64,000 nucleotides of DNA from the NCBI RefSeq assembly GCF_000220395.1, contig NW_004086429.1, positions 52,946-116,945 on the forward strand, in the 5' to 3' direction. Shown here in pieces: positions 38,725 to 50,611 of the stretch; the stretch's first letter is position 1, and each line of letters opens with the position of its first letter. A model generated the notes under the pieces. That model was given only the letters and a program-made list of their open reading frames with translations, ran no database searches and was not told the origin of the DNA. Source of the stretch: Ichthyophthirius multifiliis. Its lineage: Eukaryota > Ciliophora > Oligohymenophorea > Hymenostomatida. Both the position numbers and the translations under genes were made by a program.

Positions 38725-39264
38725 AAGAAATATATAAATTATATAAATATTTTTTGATGTAAATATAAATATAAAATATTTTTTTTAATTTATAAAAAAA
38801 CTGATAATATAAAATAATATTAATTTCTTTCATTATTAATAATTTTTTTTAATTTTAAAATTATAATATTTAATTCATATTTTATTGTTTTAAATTAGCT
38901 TTAATGAATATTAAAATAATGATTGTTTTAAATGAACTTTGTTAACTTTTATTAATTATTTTATATATTATTATATAATTAATAATATAATATTCTTAAA
39001 TATTGCGAATAAAAATTACTAGATTTTCAGGTAACAATTATACATAAAACAATATAGGAACAATAGAATTATTAAAAATAATAAACTTATAATTTATAAA
39101 TTAATTTTATATAATAAAAATATAATATTATAAAAAAAATAATAAAAATATAGGAAAACTATTAAATTTTTGTAAATTTAATGGTCATGTTATATTTACA
39201 TTAAAATTTATAAAATCATGTAAAAAAAAAAAATTAATTATAATTATGTTAAAAAATTAATATT
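38725..39264. other. AT-rich intergenic region
   Basis: No gene recognised between the two minus-strand genes. Confidence 0.5.
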
Positions 39265-39880
39265 TCATACTAGTTTTTTAAGATCTTTATTTATCTTTTC
39301 CATAGACTTTTATACTTTATCTTATTTATAATCAACTATATCTAGCTGTTAGTTTTATAAACCTATATTATTTCCAATTAATATATTATCATTTTTAAGT
39401 CTAGTAATCTAAAAAAATGAAATAATCATAAAATGAATTTTATTATAAAAATTATTTAAGATTACTTAATTATTTAGTTCTTATAACATATTATTTTAAT
39501 CGTTATTATTATCAAGATTTTATTAATTTTAAGGATTATTTTATTTATTCAAATTTGTTTATATATCTTTCCATTCATCTAACTCTTTATTTTTTTTAGG
39601 AGTCTTAAATATATTTAGTATTCTTATGAAAAAAGATTTCATTCCATTAACTTTATATTAACTATCATATAAATCTTATTATTATTAATTTAAGTTTTAA
39701 TTTACATTATTTAATATATCTATTATTAAAAAAATATAAATATAATTAAATTAGATTTAGTTTTTAACTTTGTTGATCATATACAATTTGTTTAGTTGAT
39801 TAGCTATATTAAGATGCTTCGTTTATATTTCTAAGGCTTTCCTATATTAAGTCTTGCTATTATTTAGTATAATTTTACAT
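39265..39880 (-). CDS. SNAP-25/SNAP-29-like Qbc-SNARE
   Basis: Membrane-fusion SNARE with two SNARE helices and no transmembrane segment. Three exons joined exactly in phase by introns 39720-39768 (49 bases) and 39409-39465 (57) give 169 residues. The N-terminal helix (about residues 10-75) has LIQESLRNINEASQYSQSTK and IVYDQQNILNNVNQNLNQ. This parallels the SNAP-25 first helix, with Glu-Ser-Leu, the LDEQGEQL-like turn and a zero-layer Gln in DQQ. After a basic linker comes the second helix (about 118-168): LKNDNILIGNNIGLQNQQLD, VQKSMEKINKDLKKL, matching the Qc pattern LGNEIDTQNRQID of SNAP-25. It ends LKKLV with no hydrophobic tail, as in this family. No linker Cys cluster is seen, as in SNAP-29. 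Assigned from heptad pattern; confidence is moderate because SNARE helices are short. Confidence 0.72.
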
Positions 39881-40320
39881 TTTTTTTAATTTAAAATAAG
39901 AATAATTAATAAAAAAAAAAAGAATAAATATTATATATAGTGAAGTATAGGCTAGTAATATAAAATTAAAATTTATTTATTTTTTTCAAACAAAAGTAAA
40001 TATATATAAAAAAATATATATAAATATATTATTTCTTATATATTCTATTTGTATATTAAAATATCATTTCATATCATAATAAAAAAAAAAAAAAAAAATT
40101 ATTTTAAAATTTTTAACAATAAATTTATAAAGTTTTTTGTATTAAAAATCAATAAAATAATTTGCATTAAATCAATATTTAAATTTGCAATATAAAATTA
40201 AGTTACAATTTTTTGAAAATAAAAACATATAAATTAAGCAATTATAAAATTAAAAAAAAAAAAAAAATTTTAAAAAAATAAAAATAATTATAATAAATTA
40301 AATATTCATATAAATAAAAA
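39881..40320. other. Divergent AT-rich intergenic region
   Basis: Separates the SNARE gene and the CEP135 gene, transcribed away from each other. Contains A homopolymers near 40081-40098 and 40252-40266. Confidence 0.5.
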
Positions 40321-40716
40321 ATGATTAATGAAAGAAAATATCTTTTTTTACGAAAAAAATTAGATGAAATGCATTATAATTATCCTTTATAATCAGAAAG
40401 TGCTTTGTTAGTTGAAAATATACTCCAAGATTTAATAAAAGCGAAAGAAAATTGTTAAAAATTATAAGAATAAAATAATAGCTTATAAGATTAAGTTAAT
40501 AAAACAGAAAAGAGTGTTCACCCTTTACAATTAGAAAATAAAAAATTATTAAGAGAAAATAATATTTTACATTAATAAATAATGGAAACAAAAGAGCAAA
40601 TGCAATAAAAAGATAATATATATGAAATAAAAGTAAAACATATTTAAGGTGAAAGAGATGATTTGAAATTTGTTGTTTAATAAGAATAAATAAAGTTTAG
40701 AACGCTTGAAAAAGAA

Positions 40717-40788
<72 letters not shown>

Positions 40789-42183
40789 GAGTTAATAATT
40801 TATTAAAAATATGTGTATTTTTTTATTGATTTTTTTTTTTTTTTCTGAAATAAATTAGTTTTTATTTTTATGTAAATAAAATAAATAAAAAAAAAGTATT
40901 AATCCCTTAAAAATAAATTGGATATTATATCAGCCAAAGTATATTTACCTTCATGCGAAAAAGGATTTGAAGATTTATAAAAAAATATGTAAATTTAAAT
41001 AATTCATAACCAGCAAACATTTCTTTGAGAAAGTATGAGCATGTTCATTAAACTAGTTAATTAAAAAAGGTTAACATAAGAATGAATAACAAAATTAACA
41101 TTAAGACGAAAATATATAAAATAGTTCAAATTTAATATTATAAAATAAAAATAATGATTAAATAAATAAAAATAAATAAGAAATAATAAATTAATAAAAA
41201 TAAGAAGTTGAAATTATAAGATAAGAAAATAAGCATCTTAAACTTTAAGTCTAAAATAGAGATTAGGAAATTAATAGACTTTAATCAAGAATAGATGGTA
41301 CATATCATATATTTTTATTAATTTATTTATTTTTTATTAATAGTTGGTGTAACTCATATTGATAAATTATATAATTAATATGAAATTAACTAAAATAATG
41401 AAAAAATCAAAATTCTAAACCATTAAATTGATTATTTAACTAAAGAGAATTCACGCTTAGAATAATAAATGAATTAATCGAAAAATTCTTTTGAAAATAT
41501 TAATGGTTTAAGAAATATTAACTAAACTCTACAAATTGAAAATAAAAACTAAAAGTAAAAAATTAAAGATTTAGAAGCAAAAATAATTACTTTTGAAAAA
41601 AGATTCAATAATAAATATTAAAACGTAAAATAAAAAAAAATGTATATATTTATTTATTTTTGTTAGTAAAGAAATGAAACCGAAAATGATAAAAATAATC
41701 AAATTATAGAATTTTAAGATAAAATAATTAATTTAGAAAATGAAAATAAAGAGTTAAATTAAATTATTTAAATCAAAAAAGAAGATGAATAAGATTGGAT
41801 AGAAAAATATTAATAACTTCAAGAAGAAAACCATAGACTTAACTATAATAAAAAAAGAGGATAGTTTTAAAATTAAGTAATACATGAAAATATTGAAGGA
41901 GAAGAAAATGAATATTTAATATAATAAGTAGAAAAATAAGAATAATAAATAGAAGAATATAGAAAAATAATTGAAAATTATCAAAATAAAGAAATAGATA
42001 ATTATACTGAAGAATAAATCTAATAGTTTAAAAATGAATTAAATATAACAAGTTATTATTATTATTTAATATATTAATAAGTTTTTATTTATCTACTTAT
42101 ATAAAAATAAAGATTTTTATTCAGAATTCGAAAGACTTAAATAGGAAGTTTAGTATTTGTAGGCTAAATTAGAATAAAAATGA
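40321..42183 (+). CDS. Centrosomal / basal-body protein CEP135 (Bld10)
   Basis: CEP135/Bld10 forms part of the cartwheel spokes that set centriole and basal-body symmetry. The first exon (40321-40716) carries the conserved N-terminus: FLRKKLDEMHYNYPLQSESA, LLVENILQDLIKAKENC, PLQLENKKLLRENNILHQQI and HIQGERDDLKFVVQQE, KFRTLEKE, matching animal CEP135 block for block. An intron of 180 bases (40717-40896) rich in TA repeats follows, then YQSLKNKLDIISAKVYLPS. Later conserved coil EVEIIRQENKHLKL and RDQEINRLQSRID match the EVELLREENKRL region. Further exons are long coils to DFYSEFERLKQEVQYLQAKL and TGA 42181. Introns also at about 41299-41341, 41628-41667 and 42052-42112. Two one-base frame breaks lie at A runs near 40980-40986 and 41065-41070; one extra A in each restores the coil. 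Total about 500 residues, shorter than human CEP135. Confidence 0.85.
40718..40784. repeat. (TA)33 microsatellite in CEP135 intron 1
   Basis: About 33 uninterrupted TA dinucleotides beginning two bases into the intron (donor GTATAT). Confidence 0.9.
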
Positions 42184-42589
42184 TTTTTTTTTTATAATAA
42201 AATAAAAATATTAAGTTTTTATAAGAATAATAATAAAAAATTTATATAATACATAAATAATAGAAAAAAAAAATGAATTTAATTCTAAAAATTTAATTTA
42301 AAATAATTTATTTCAATTAAATATATACATTTTTTGTTATTTTTATTTTAAAATAAAAATATAATTTATTAAATATAAAACATAAGTCAATATTTATTAT
42401 TTTTATTAAATTTTATTAAAACATATATTAAATTTAAATAATTTTATAATTAATAAATATCATACAAAAAAAGTATGTTAAAAATATAAAAAAGTTATAA
42501 AAATATAATAATCTTCATAAAATTATTAAACAAACAAATAAATATATTAAAAATATATAATAAAAACAAAAATATATATATATAAAAAA
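42184..42589. other. AT-rich intergenic region
   Basis: No gene recognised between the CEP135 gene and the next plus-strand gene. Confidence 0.5.
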
Positions 42590-43501
42590 ATGCAAAATAT
42601 TTATTAATTGTAAGGTCAATAAAAAATCAAATCAAAGAAAATATCATAAACATCATATATAGGGTCAAATGACTTTTAATTTATAACTTAAAAGCATGAA
42701 TTTGACAAATAAAATAATTCAAAAAATAGTCGATAATAATTTTAAAATACAGAAAACTTTTCAATATAAAAAAGTTAGCAATAAGTCTAACAACAAATGC
42801 AAAGAAAAAAATGGAATGCATAAAGCTTTATGCCAGGATCAACTAGTTAAAAATTTATTCGCTAATATAAAATGGGTAGATTGAACAAATTACACAGTTT
42901 AAAACAAGATTATGAATTTTTAAATTCCCCACACCATGTACAAATGCATTAAGGAAATAATATATACCCTTATTAAAATATACAAACAAGTCGTTTTGGG
43001 GTCACAGGAAGTTATGATTATAGTAAATTTGTAAATAAAAAATAAAATAAGGAACAAATTATGAAAGAATAAATGGAAATCAAATATATAGATATTGTTT
43101 CTTAACCACTTTTAAAAAATACAAAATTTATCGATAATGAAAAATGTGCACATAGTTTAAGTAACTTGAGAAAAAATAATTCCCGAAAAATTTTTTATTT
43201 TAGAAATAATTTAAATGTAAATTTATAATTTGATAGTTAATAAATATAATAAAATAATAATTTAAAAGAATAAAAACTTTAATTGATGAACTCTTAAAAT
43301 TAAAACAATTAAAACTTTACATAATAAAAAAGCGGATAAGTATATAAAAAGATTAAATTACCTAAATTTGCTACTGATTTAAATACTATTACAATATTTT
43401 CAAAAGCTAAATCTTAGCTTATTAATTATATGAATAATATTGGAGTTAAAACAAATTCTTCCAAAAATATTTTTGTTGAATAAAAAAATTATATAGCTTG
43501 A
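42590..43501 (+). CDS. Hypothetical Gln/Asn-rich protein (single exon)
   Basis: 303 residues without interruption from ATG 42590 to TGA 43499-43501, with no recognised domain. Composition is polar (Gln, Asn, Lys, Ser) with a moderately ordered stretch around RKKWNAQSFMPGSTSQKF, YKMGRLNKLHSLKQDYEFL and TSRFGVTGSYDYSKFV, and a second at VYKKIKLPKFATDLNTITIF. No signal peptide or membrane segment. Unbroken length, ATG in an A-rich context and A-rich coding strand make it a convincing gene; function unknown. Standard-code ORFs inside it (for example 42696-42884) are in a different frame and are shadows. Confidence 0.75.
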
Positions 43502-45222
43502 TTTAATTTTTATTTTTATATAAGTTATAATTATTTTATAACACATATATTTTTATTTTTTTCATAATTAATTAAAAATTAAGTTTATAAGTTTATTATA
43601 TGTATGAATAGAAAAATAAGTTAAAAACAAAAGAAAAAAATTATTTATGGTAATCATGTTAAATTACTATTAATATATAATAAAAAATAAAAGATATTTA
43701 AATAAAAAATATGGCTATAAAAATATTATTTTTAATATAAAATAAATAGATATTATATTTTTTAAATATTAATTTATTTTAATCAAATATCTTTATGCTT
43801 TTTTTTTTCTAATATATTTTTAATTTTTTAAAAAATTAATCAAAAATAAATACATTTTTTTCGCTTTTTTTTGTATTGTTTTTTTGAGTTTGCTTTAAAA
43901 ATAAAATTTATAAAACAAATAATTAATAAAATTTTTGTATAAAATAACTCTTTTATTTATTCATCCTTTTCACATTCAAATCAAAAAATATTTTTAGAAA
44001 AAATTGATTTCGTTGATTAATAATAAATAAATTTTGTTTTTAGATAGATAACATGATTTTTATAAATTTGAGGAAGTATAGTAGGTTTTTTTTTTTTTTC
44101 TTATTTTTTTAAAAAAAATTAAAACTTTTATTTTGTCACTTTTTTAAAATGATATTTTATATTTACTTAATCATTTTATAATTTTTAGAATATAAAATAA
44201 CAAATTATATTTTAATAATTTTATATTTGTTTGCATAAAATTTTGATAAGTATTAATATACTTCTTTTTAATAGTCAAATACAATTGTATTCTATTTATT
44301 AATTCTATATTTACAATATATTTTTAAATTTTTATAAATTTTATTTAAATATGAAATTTAAATTTGAAATATTTTTATATAATTAAAAATTAACATTATT
44401 ATAAAAACAATATATTATTAATTTATAAAAATTAATATTGTATTTTTAAATATTTTTAAATTTTATTTAATTGAATATAAATCTATATTTAGTCATTATA
44501 TTTATTATAAATTTAAGATTTTAATTATGATAAATATTTTTAACAAACTAAATTAACAAATTCTTTTAAAAAGTCAAATATTATAACTAATTATTTATAT
44601 ATAAATTTTTATTAAATTAATAACATGAAAATTATATTATATTAATATTAAATATTTATATTATATTATATAAACAATTATTTTATATATGATTAATATT
44701 TTTTTTTACTTTATATAATTATTAATCAAACATTTTAATTAATTTGTAAATATGTATAAATTTTGTTTTATTTTTTATTTTAAATTTTAAATTAATATAA
44801 TAATTTTAGTTTTAGTTTTATAAAAGTATTTTAAATAAATTACATTTTTATTTTACTTATATAATTTAATTTAATTCATTTATAAGATGTATTGTTTTCT
44901 GAAGATTATATTTATTTCCCCTATGTATTACTATTGTTATTGTTATTGTTATTTTTATTATTATTTTTATTGTTATTATTTTTTTTTCTTGCATTTTATA
45001 TTTAATCCATTAAATAATTAATTTTTTTTAATTCTAAGCTTTTTAATTATAAAAGAGTATAAACAAAAATATAGATAAGAATGAAAGTATTAAAAAAAAA
45101 GTATGAATATTAATAAACTAGTATTTTAATTACTAAAAAATATTTTCATATATGTAATTAAATTCATATTCAATTAGATTTTAGTTTAACCATTTTATTT
45201 CTAAACCTAAATTAACATTATA
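43502..45222. other. Long AT-rich intergenic region
   Basis: No convincing gene. At 44930-45000 a T-rich patch would code on the minus strand for an Asn-rich tail (NNNKNNNNNNSNTQGKQ) ending in TGA near 44888, which might be the 3' exon of a minus-strand gene, but no upstream exon could be tied to it. Confidence 0.4.
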
Positions 45223-46150
45223 AATGATAACAAAAGATATAATTAAATATTAAAAGAAGGCTAAATATTATTCTCTTTACTTGTAAAGAATCGTTTATAA
45301 AAAATAAATATTAAAGTTTTTATTAATTAAAATCAAAAAGGAATTAATTATAATTCCATATATAAAGAAAAAAGGAATGATAATAATTTTATTAATAATG
45401 AATCCATTTATTAGAATTAAATTTGTTATTCTTATTAAATCATCATTATCCTTTAAAAATTAAATATAAGAAATTAAGAATTTATTTATTAATTAGGAAA
45501 TTAATATAATAAAAGAAATCATTAAATCAGAATAACACATAAATTCTTAAACATAAACTAAATTAGCATTATATCTAACCAAAAATTAAATTTAGTAAAA
45601 AGAATATATTATAAATGTATTTAAAAAATGTAATTAATATTTAAGTTAAAATCTTCTAAATTTATTTAGATAAAATATATTTATCAATAAATAATTATTA
45701 CAGATGGAAATAATAAAAAAAAGGCAATAAAATAATATCTTTTAAAAAAGCATTAAATAATCAATTTAAGATTATTCAAATTTAAAAAAATAATCATCAT
45801 ATATAATATATGCATAAAAAATTCCACAATTAATTAAAAAAATAAGACTTTAATTAATTGAAATAATTAATTTACTATACTAATTACATCCTAATATAAT
45901 AGCCTTTCTTTATATTTATTCTTTCTATATGTTTCTATAATTATTTAAGAATGTTTGCGTAATAAAAACATTAAAAAAAACAAAAGTATTTTATTAAATC
46001 TAAGAAAATTCAAATTAAAATAATAATAATAAAGCAAATAAAACAAAAAAAAAAGTTTAGAAAAAGTATATAAATTATTCGTTTAATTAATTAATAATAA
46101 ATCATTTAATTAATATTAAATATTTATCTATATAAGAGAATGTAAGAAAA
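45223..46150 (+). CDS. Candidate coding region, A-rich on plus strand
   Basis: From ATG 45223 (MITKDIIKYQKKAKYYSLYL) one frame stays open for more than 300 codons (Gln, Asn, Lys, Ile-rich; for example IQEIKNLFINQEINIIKEII and QENSNQNNNNKANKTKKK). A second plus-strand frame is also open over the first 600 bases and reads plausibly (KEGQILFSLLVKNRLQKI, GINYNSIYKEKRNDNN). The coding strand is A-rich here, as for other plus-strand genes, but no domain is recognised and the 3' end is not fixed. It overlaps the antisense open frame of the next entry. Treat as a candidate only. Confidence 0.35.
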
Positions 46151-46199
46151 TAATAAATCCAATAATATTAACATAAATATAAAATTATGCAATATTTTT

Positions 46200-46799
46200 A
46201 TATGTGTAGTTTAGTTAAAATAACTTATTTATTATATTTATTTTATTTATTTATTAAGAAATTTATTTTATATCTATGCTTTAAAGGCTTTTTCTTTTTA
46301 TGTATTATTATTTTTCCTTTTATATGAAATCTTATTTACCCATAACTAAAAAATGGCTTATTGAACCTCTTCTTTTTTTTAAATTAAATTTAGAAATATT
46401 GATTTCTTAATTTTAGATTTCTTTCAAATAATCATTGGAATTTAAATAAACTTCTTAATCATGACATTAAAAAGGAATTTTTTATTTTTGTAAATTTTCT
46501 GTTTCTTAGTTAACAATAAATAAATTTTTAGGCATTTCAGATGTCATTTATACAAATTTAAGAATGCTTTTAGGCGGAATTTAATTTTATTTTCTTTCCT
46601 CACTAATTAATTATTGAAAATCTTATTTTATAGTATCTTAAACACAAAAATATTGTATTTAATTATTTTCTTCATTTAATAAAACATTTTTTATTTATTT
46701 TATACTATGAGACTTTTTAAATTATCTTTAATTTGAATTGTTATTATTGTTTTAATTACTTATAAAAACGCTTAAAGTATTGACCTTTTATCTTGACAT
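46200..46799 (-). CDS. Hypothetical protein, 5' part; 3' end unresolved
   Basis: ATG 46799 (MSRQKVNTLSVFISNQ) opens a protein-like stretch with QIQYFCVQDTIKQDFQQLI, IPPKSILKFVQMTSEMPKNL, NLFIVNQETENLQKQKIPF and FNLKKRRGSISHFLVMGKQ. The last looks like a basic Ser-phosphorylation-type site, RRGSIS. The frame remains open to TGA 45684, but beyond about 46200 the plus strand turns A-rich and the translation becomes Phe/Leu/Tyr-only, so the real gene probably ends or splices near there. No family recognised. Confidence 0.55.
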
Positions 46800-47904
46800 T
46801 TAAGTATTTTTTTGTTTTGTTTAATTTTATTTATTATTTAATATTTGTTAAATAACTAATTATTTAGATACAAAATAATATGGATAATTATAACATATTA
46901 CAATTTAAAATAATAATTAATTTATTTAAATTATTATTGTAATATCTATTAAAATAAAAAAATAAATTAAATATAACATTATAAAAGTTTAATTTTTATT
47001 TTAATATAATAAAAAAATAATTATATTAATTAAATCAAGTATAAAATTAAATATTAAAATATATGTTTTTAATATAAAATTAAATTTAGGTATTATATAA
47101 GTTATATATTTGTTTTCTAAATAAAATTTCGAAGGTCACTTGAAAATTTCAACTTATTTAAATTATATATTTATATGGAAGTTAAAATATTTGATACATA
47201 AAAATTAAATAAGAAAATAAAAATTATAATTATATAATATTAACTTCTTATTATAAAAATTAGAATAGACCATTAAAAAAAACTATGAAAATTAATAAAA
47301 TGACAATTTCCACAATATAATCAATTAGACATATTATTATATTAAAAATAAAATACAATTATTGCATCTATTTTGACGTTAACTTTATATATATTTAAAT
47401 TATTAATTTATAAATAATAAATAATTAAATAAAATTTTTAACTAATACGAAATAAGTTAACAAAAAATAGTAATACAAAATTATGCCTTAAATAAAATAT
47501 AAATATATTTAAAAGTAGTTCTTACATTTTATTTTCTTAGCAACTAAATAATATATTAATTTGTTTTGTTTCTTTCTTATTTTTTCTGTATTTTTTATTT
47601 TAAAACCCAATCAAAAAAAAAGTCAATTTTCCATTTTTCTTGTCCTCTTTTATATATTACTTGAATTTTTTGTTAAAAAAAATACATAAAAAGTAAAAAA
47701 GATCAAGTAATATAATCTCGAAATTATATTGATCCAAATAATATTTAATCAAAGCTAAAATTAAAAATAAATTCAGAAAAATAAAATTACAAAATTACAA
47801 ATAATATATAACTTAATTAAAATAGTTTTTATAATTTTTTAGATATTATTTTTTTTTAAAAAAAAATAAAAAATATTATTTCCTTTTAATTAAAAAACAA
47901 AAAA
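46800..47904. other. Divergent intergenic region
   Basis: Lies upstream of the hypothetical gene (-) and the CCCH gene (+). No RNA gene or coding recognised; a pyrimidine-rich patch lies at about 47560-47660. Confidence 0.5.
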
Positions 47905-48630
47905 ATGTCCTAATAGCAATAAGCAGTTTATCCTCAAAGCTACAATACCTAATTTTAACAATAAAACCCCAAATTCCAAGTGATATAAACTCCTATAGTA
48001 TAAAGCAACAAATACAAAACAAACCTCTGTCGTCATTTTAAAAATGGAAATTGCTAATTAGGATCTGCCTGTCATTTTGCGCATGGTTAAGAAGAGTTAA
48101 GAAACACAAACAATCCAACTCCTATAAATGTTCCTACTTCTTAACCTAAGGTATTATGTAATAACTATAAAACAGTCAAATGCCAATATTTCCAAAGGGG
48201 ATTTTGTAAAAATTAACAAGCATGCTCTTTTCCTCATGGAGATGAAGAAATGATGTCAGGTATAAGTTCTTTCCCTACAAGCGTACAAAGCACACCAAGC
48301 TAAGGAATGTTAAATTCTCAAGACTCTCTTTTATATATTTCTATAATCTCTAATCTTGAATAGGTTTTCAGAAATAATTCAAGTGTTTTACAAAAATTAT
48401 AAATCGCTTAATAATTTGCTAGAATGGGAGATTAGAATAATGCTTTTCAAATTATTAATGAAATTATGAAAGATACAAGTAGAAGTGAAGAAGAAAAATA
48501 ATAATATCGAATTATTGTTACTAATGCTTAAATATATTATTAAAATATGTATAGTTAATAATAAATGTTTCAATAATAATATAACAACATGAACTAAAAT
48601 TAAGCTTATTATATGGGAGCTTAATAATGA
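47905..48630 (+). CDS. CCCH-type zinc-finger protein (two fingers)
   Basis: Single exon, 241 residues, ATG 47905 to TGA 48628-48630. Two CCCH fingers of type CX7CX5CX3H: C42-C50-C56-H60 (CRHFKNGNCQLGSACHFAHG) and C93-C101-C107-H111 (CQYFQRGFCKNQQACSFPHG). Each is preceded by a YKT lead-in like the YKTELC of Tis11/TTP proteins. Such tandem fingers bind single-stranded RNA, commonly AU-rich elements, and control mRNA decay or processing; the exact target here is unknown. The N-terminus and C-terminus are Gln/Asn-rich. The C-terminal half contains a helical LEQVFRNNSSVLQKLQIAQQ segment. No frame breaks. Confidence 0.9.
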
Positions 48631-49944
48631 TATATTTATATAAATATCTTTTTTTTTTTTTTAATAAAAGAAAATATATATATATATTTAATAAAAGGAA
48701 TAATAATTAAAATATAATTAATAATTTTATAAATATAAATTTTATATATTTTTATACTTTTATTATATTTAATTATTTATTTTTATTTTTTTAATAATTA
48801 AATTAGACTTAATGTCTTTTTATTTTTTTAAAAAATATATAAATATTTAAATTAATTTTTGGCTATAAAAATAATAATCGCGTTTAAAAAATTTTAATTA
48901 AAATAAATATATATATATTAACAAATTAAATTAATCGAAATAATTGTAAATATAAACAGCAAATATATTTTTTTAAATATTAAAATATTTTTTCTATATA
49001 TAAGTTAAAACAAATAAAATATGTATAAATACGTTATAAGTTTCTACTTACAATATTAAAATTTAAATATGATCTTTTATGAATTATAATAATCTTTTTT
49101 TTTATATAAATATAGAGGGAAATCATAAATATATAGTAATCATAATAAGTTAAAATGTTTTATAATATTAATAATACTTTATTATGCTTTTTTATATCTT
49201 CTATAAATAGTTTTCATATTTTTTTTGTTATAAAATAAAAAAGAATTTACTATACAATACCTATTTTATTTATATAGAAAGTTTAAATTTTATATATATA
49301 AGTAAAAAATCTCAAAAATTAATATGAGAATTATGTATATCTCAATATATATATATATTAATTTTTAAAAATGATTTATATATTATTTATTTATTTTTAT
49401 TAATTATTAAATACTTATTAATTTCACCTTACTTTTTAGAATTAATCTAGAAAATTTTCCTTTAAAATTATATCTTATTTAGCTTTTTTTAATTTAATTA
49501 AATTTACAATGAATATATTAAAAATAAAGCAAGATTATATATATATTATTTTAAAATTTAAATAAAAAATTTAATTGAGAATTATTTTTATTAATTTTTT
49601 TTAAAAAAATAATATTTTTTTGATATAATCATAGCCATAAAGTTAATAATTTATATATTTATACTTAATAAATAAATATAAATTTAATACTTAATTATTA
49701 TTTACAAATTATTTAAAATAAAAATCACGAATGTATTAATATTATTAATAACGAAAATTTTATTTATAAATTATAAAACTTTGAAAGAGTATATACAAAA
49801 CATTATTAACATCTTTTTCTAAAGTAAATATAAAAAAATATTATTCTAAATTTTAATCTTCTTTACAATTTAAACATAAATAGTATAAATAATAAAAGAA
49901 GAAAAAAAAAATAATAAATAAAAAAATATATATATTTATTAATT
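48631..49944. other. AT-rich intergenic region
   Basis: No gene recognised. Continuation of the minus-strand frame of the next gene into 49700-49900 (for example YFFIFTLEKDVNNVLYILF) is possible but unsupported. Confidence 0.45.
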
Positions 49945-50302
49945 GCAAACCTAAATTTTACTTAAACTAAAAGCATATACAATAACTTAATTCGCTAATA
50001 ATTTTTCTTAATTAAATTGATGCAGTTCCTAATCTACTTACACCATCATAAACAATAATAGTTTATTTTTCTTAAACATTTCCTATATATTTAATTAATT
50101 AGTAGACAGTAAGAAAATCTTCAATAATCTTTGCGCTAAATCAAATAAATTAGATTTTTCTTTTAATTAAATTAAATTATATTTTCTTTATAAACAATTG
50201 TATATTAGTTATATCCTCCTCTATTTAATAATGCTAAAGATCAGTAAGGTCTTTATTTAATATATATCCGATAACTTATAATTCAAGTATTTTATTTTGC
50301 AT
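49945..50302 (-). CDS. Small hypothetical protein, 3' end unresolved
   Basis: ATG 50302 (MQNKILELQVIGYILNKDL) with a probable intron at about 50135-50193 leads into a well-formed segment. It contains KIIEDFLTVYQLIKYIGNVQ, TIIVYDGVSRLGTASIQLRK and IISELSYCICF. The TIIVYDGVSRLGT turn looks like a beta-strand followed by a Gly-rich loop, but no family could be named. No TGA follows in frame for several hundred bases of AT-rich sequence, so the stop or a further intron was not found. At least about 95 residues are convincing. Confidence 0.5.
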
Positions 50303-50611
50303 TTTTTGAGTCTTTAATATCTACAATATATCTTTATTTTTTATGTATATTTAATATATTTTCTATTTCAAAATTATAGATATTTACTAAATTTAAAATA
50401 TAAAAAATTTCAAAAATTTCTTTTTATTTTTTTTCTTTATATCATTAATTAGTATATTTTATAATAATAAAAAAAAAATTATTTTTTATTTAAAAAATAT
50501 AAAAGCCTTAAATTATAAAAATAATTCAGTTATTATTTTAATTAAAAATAAAAAAACATTTATAAAAAAATTTAAACTAAAAAAAAACTTAATATTTAAT
50601 AAAAAAATAAA
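50303..50611. other. Divergent intergenic region
   Basis: About 300 AT-rich bases upstream of two divergent genes; nothing specific seen. Confidence 0.45.
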
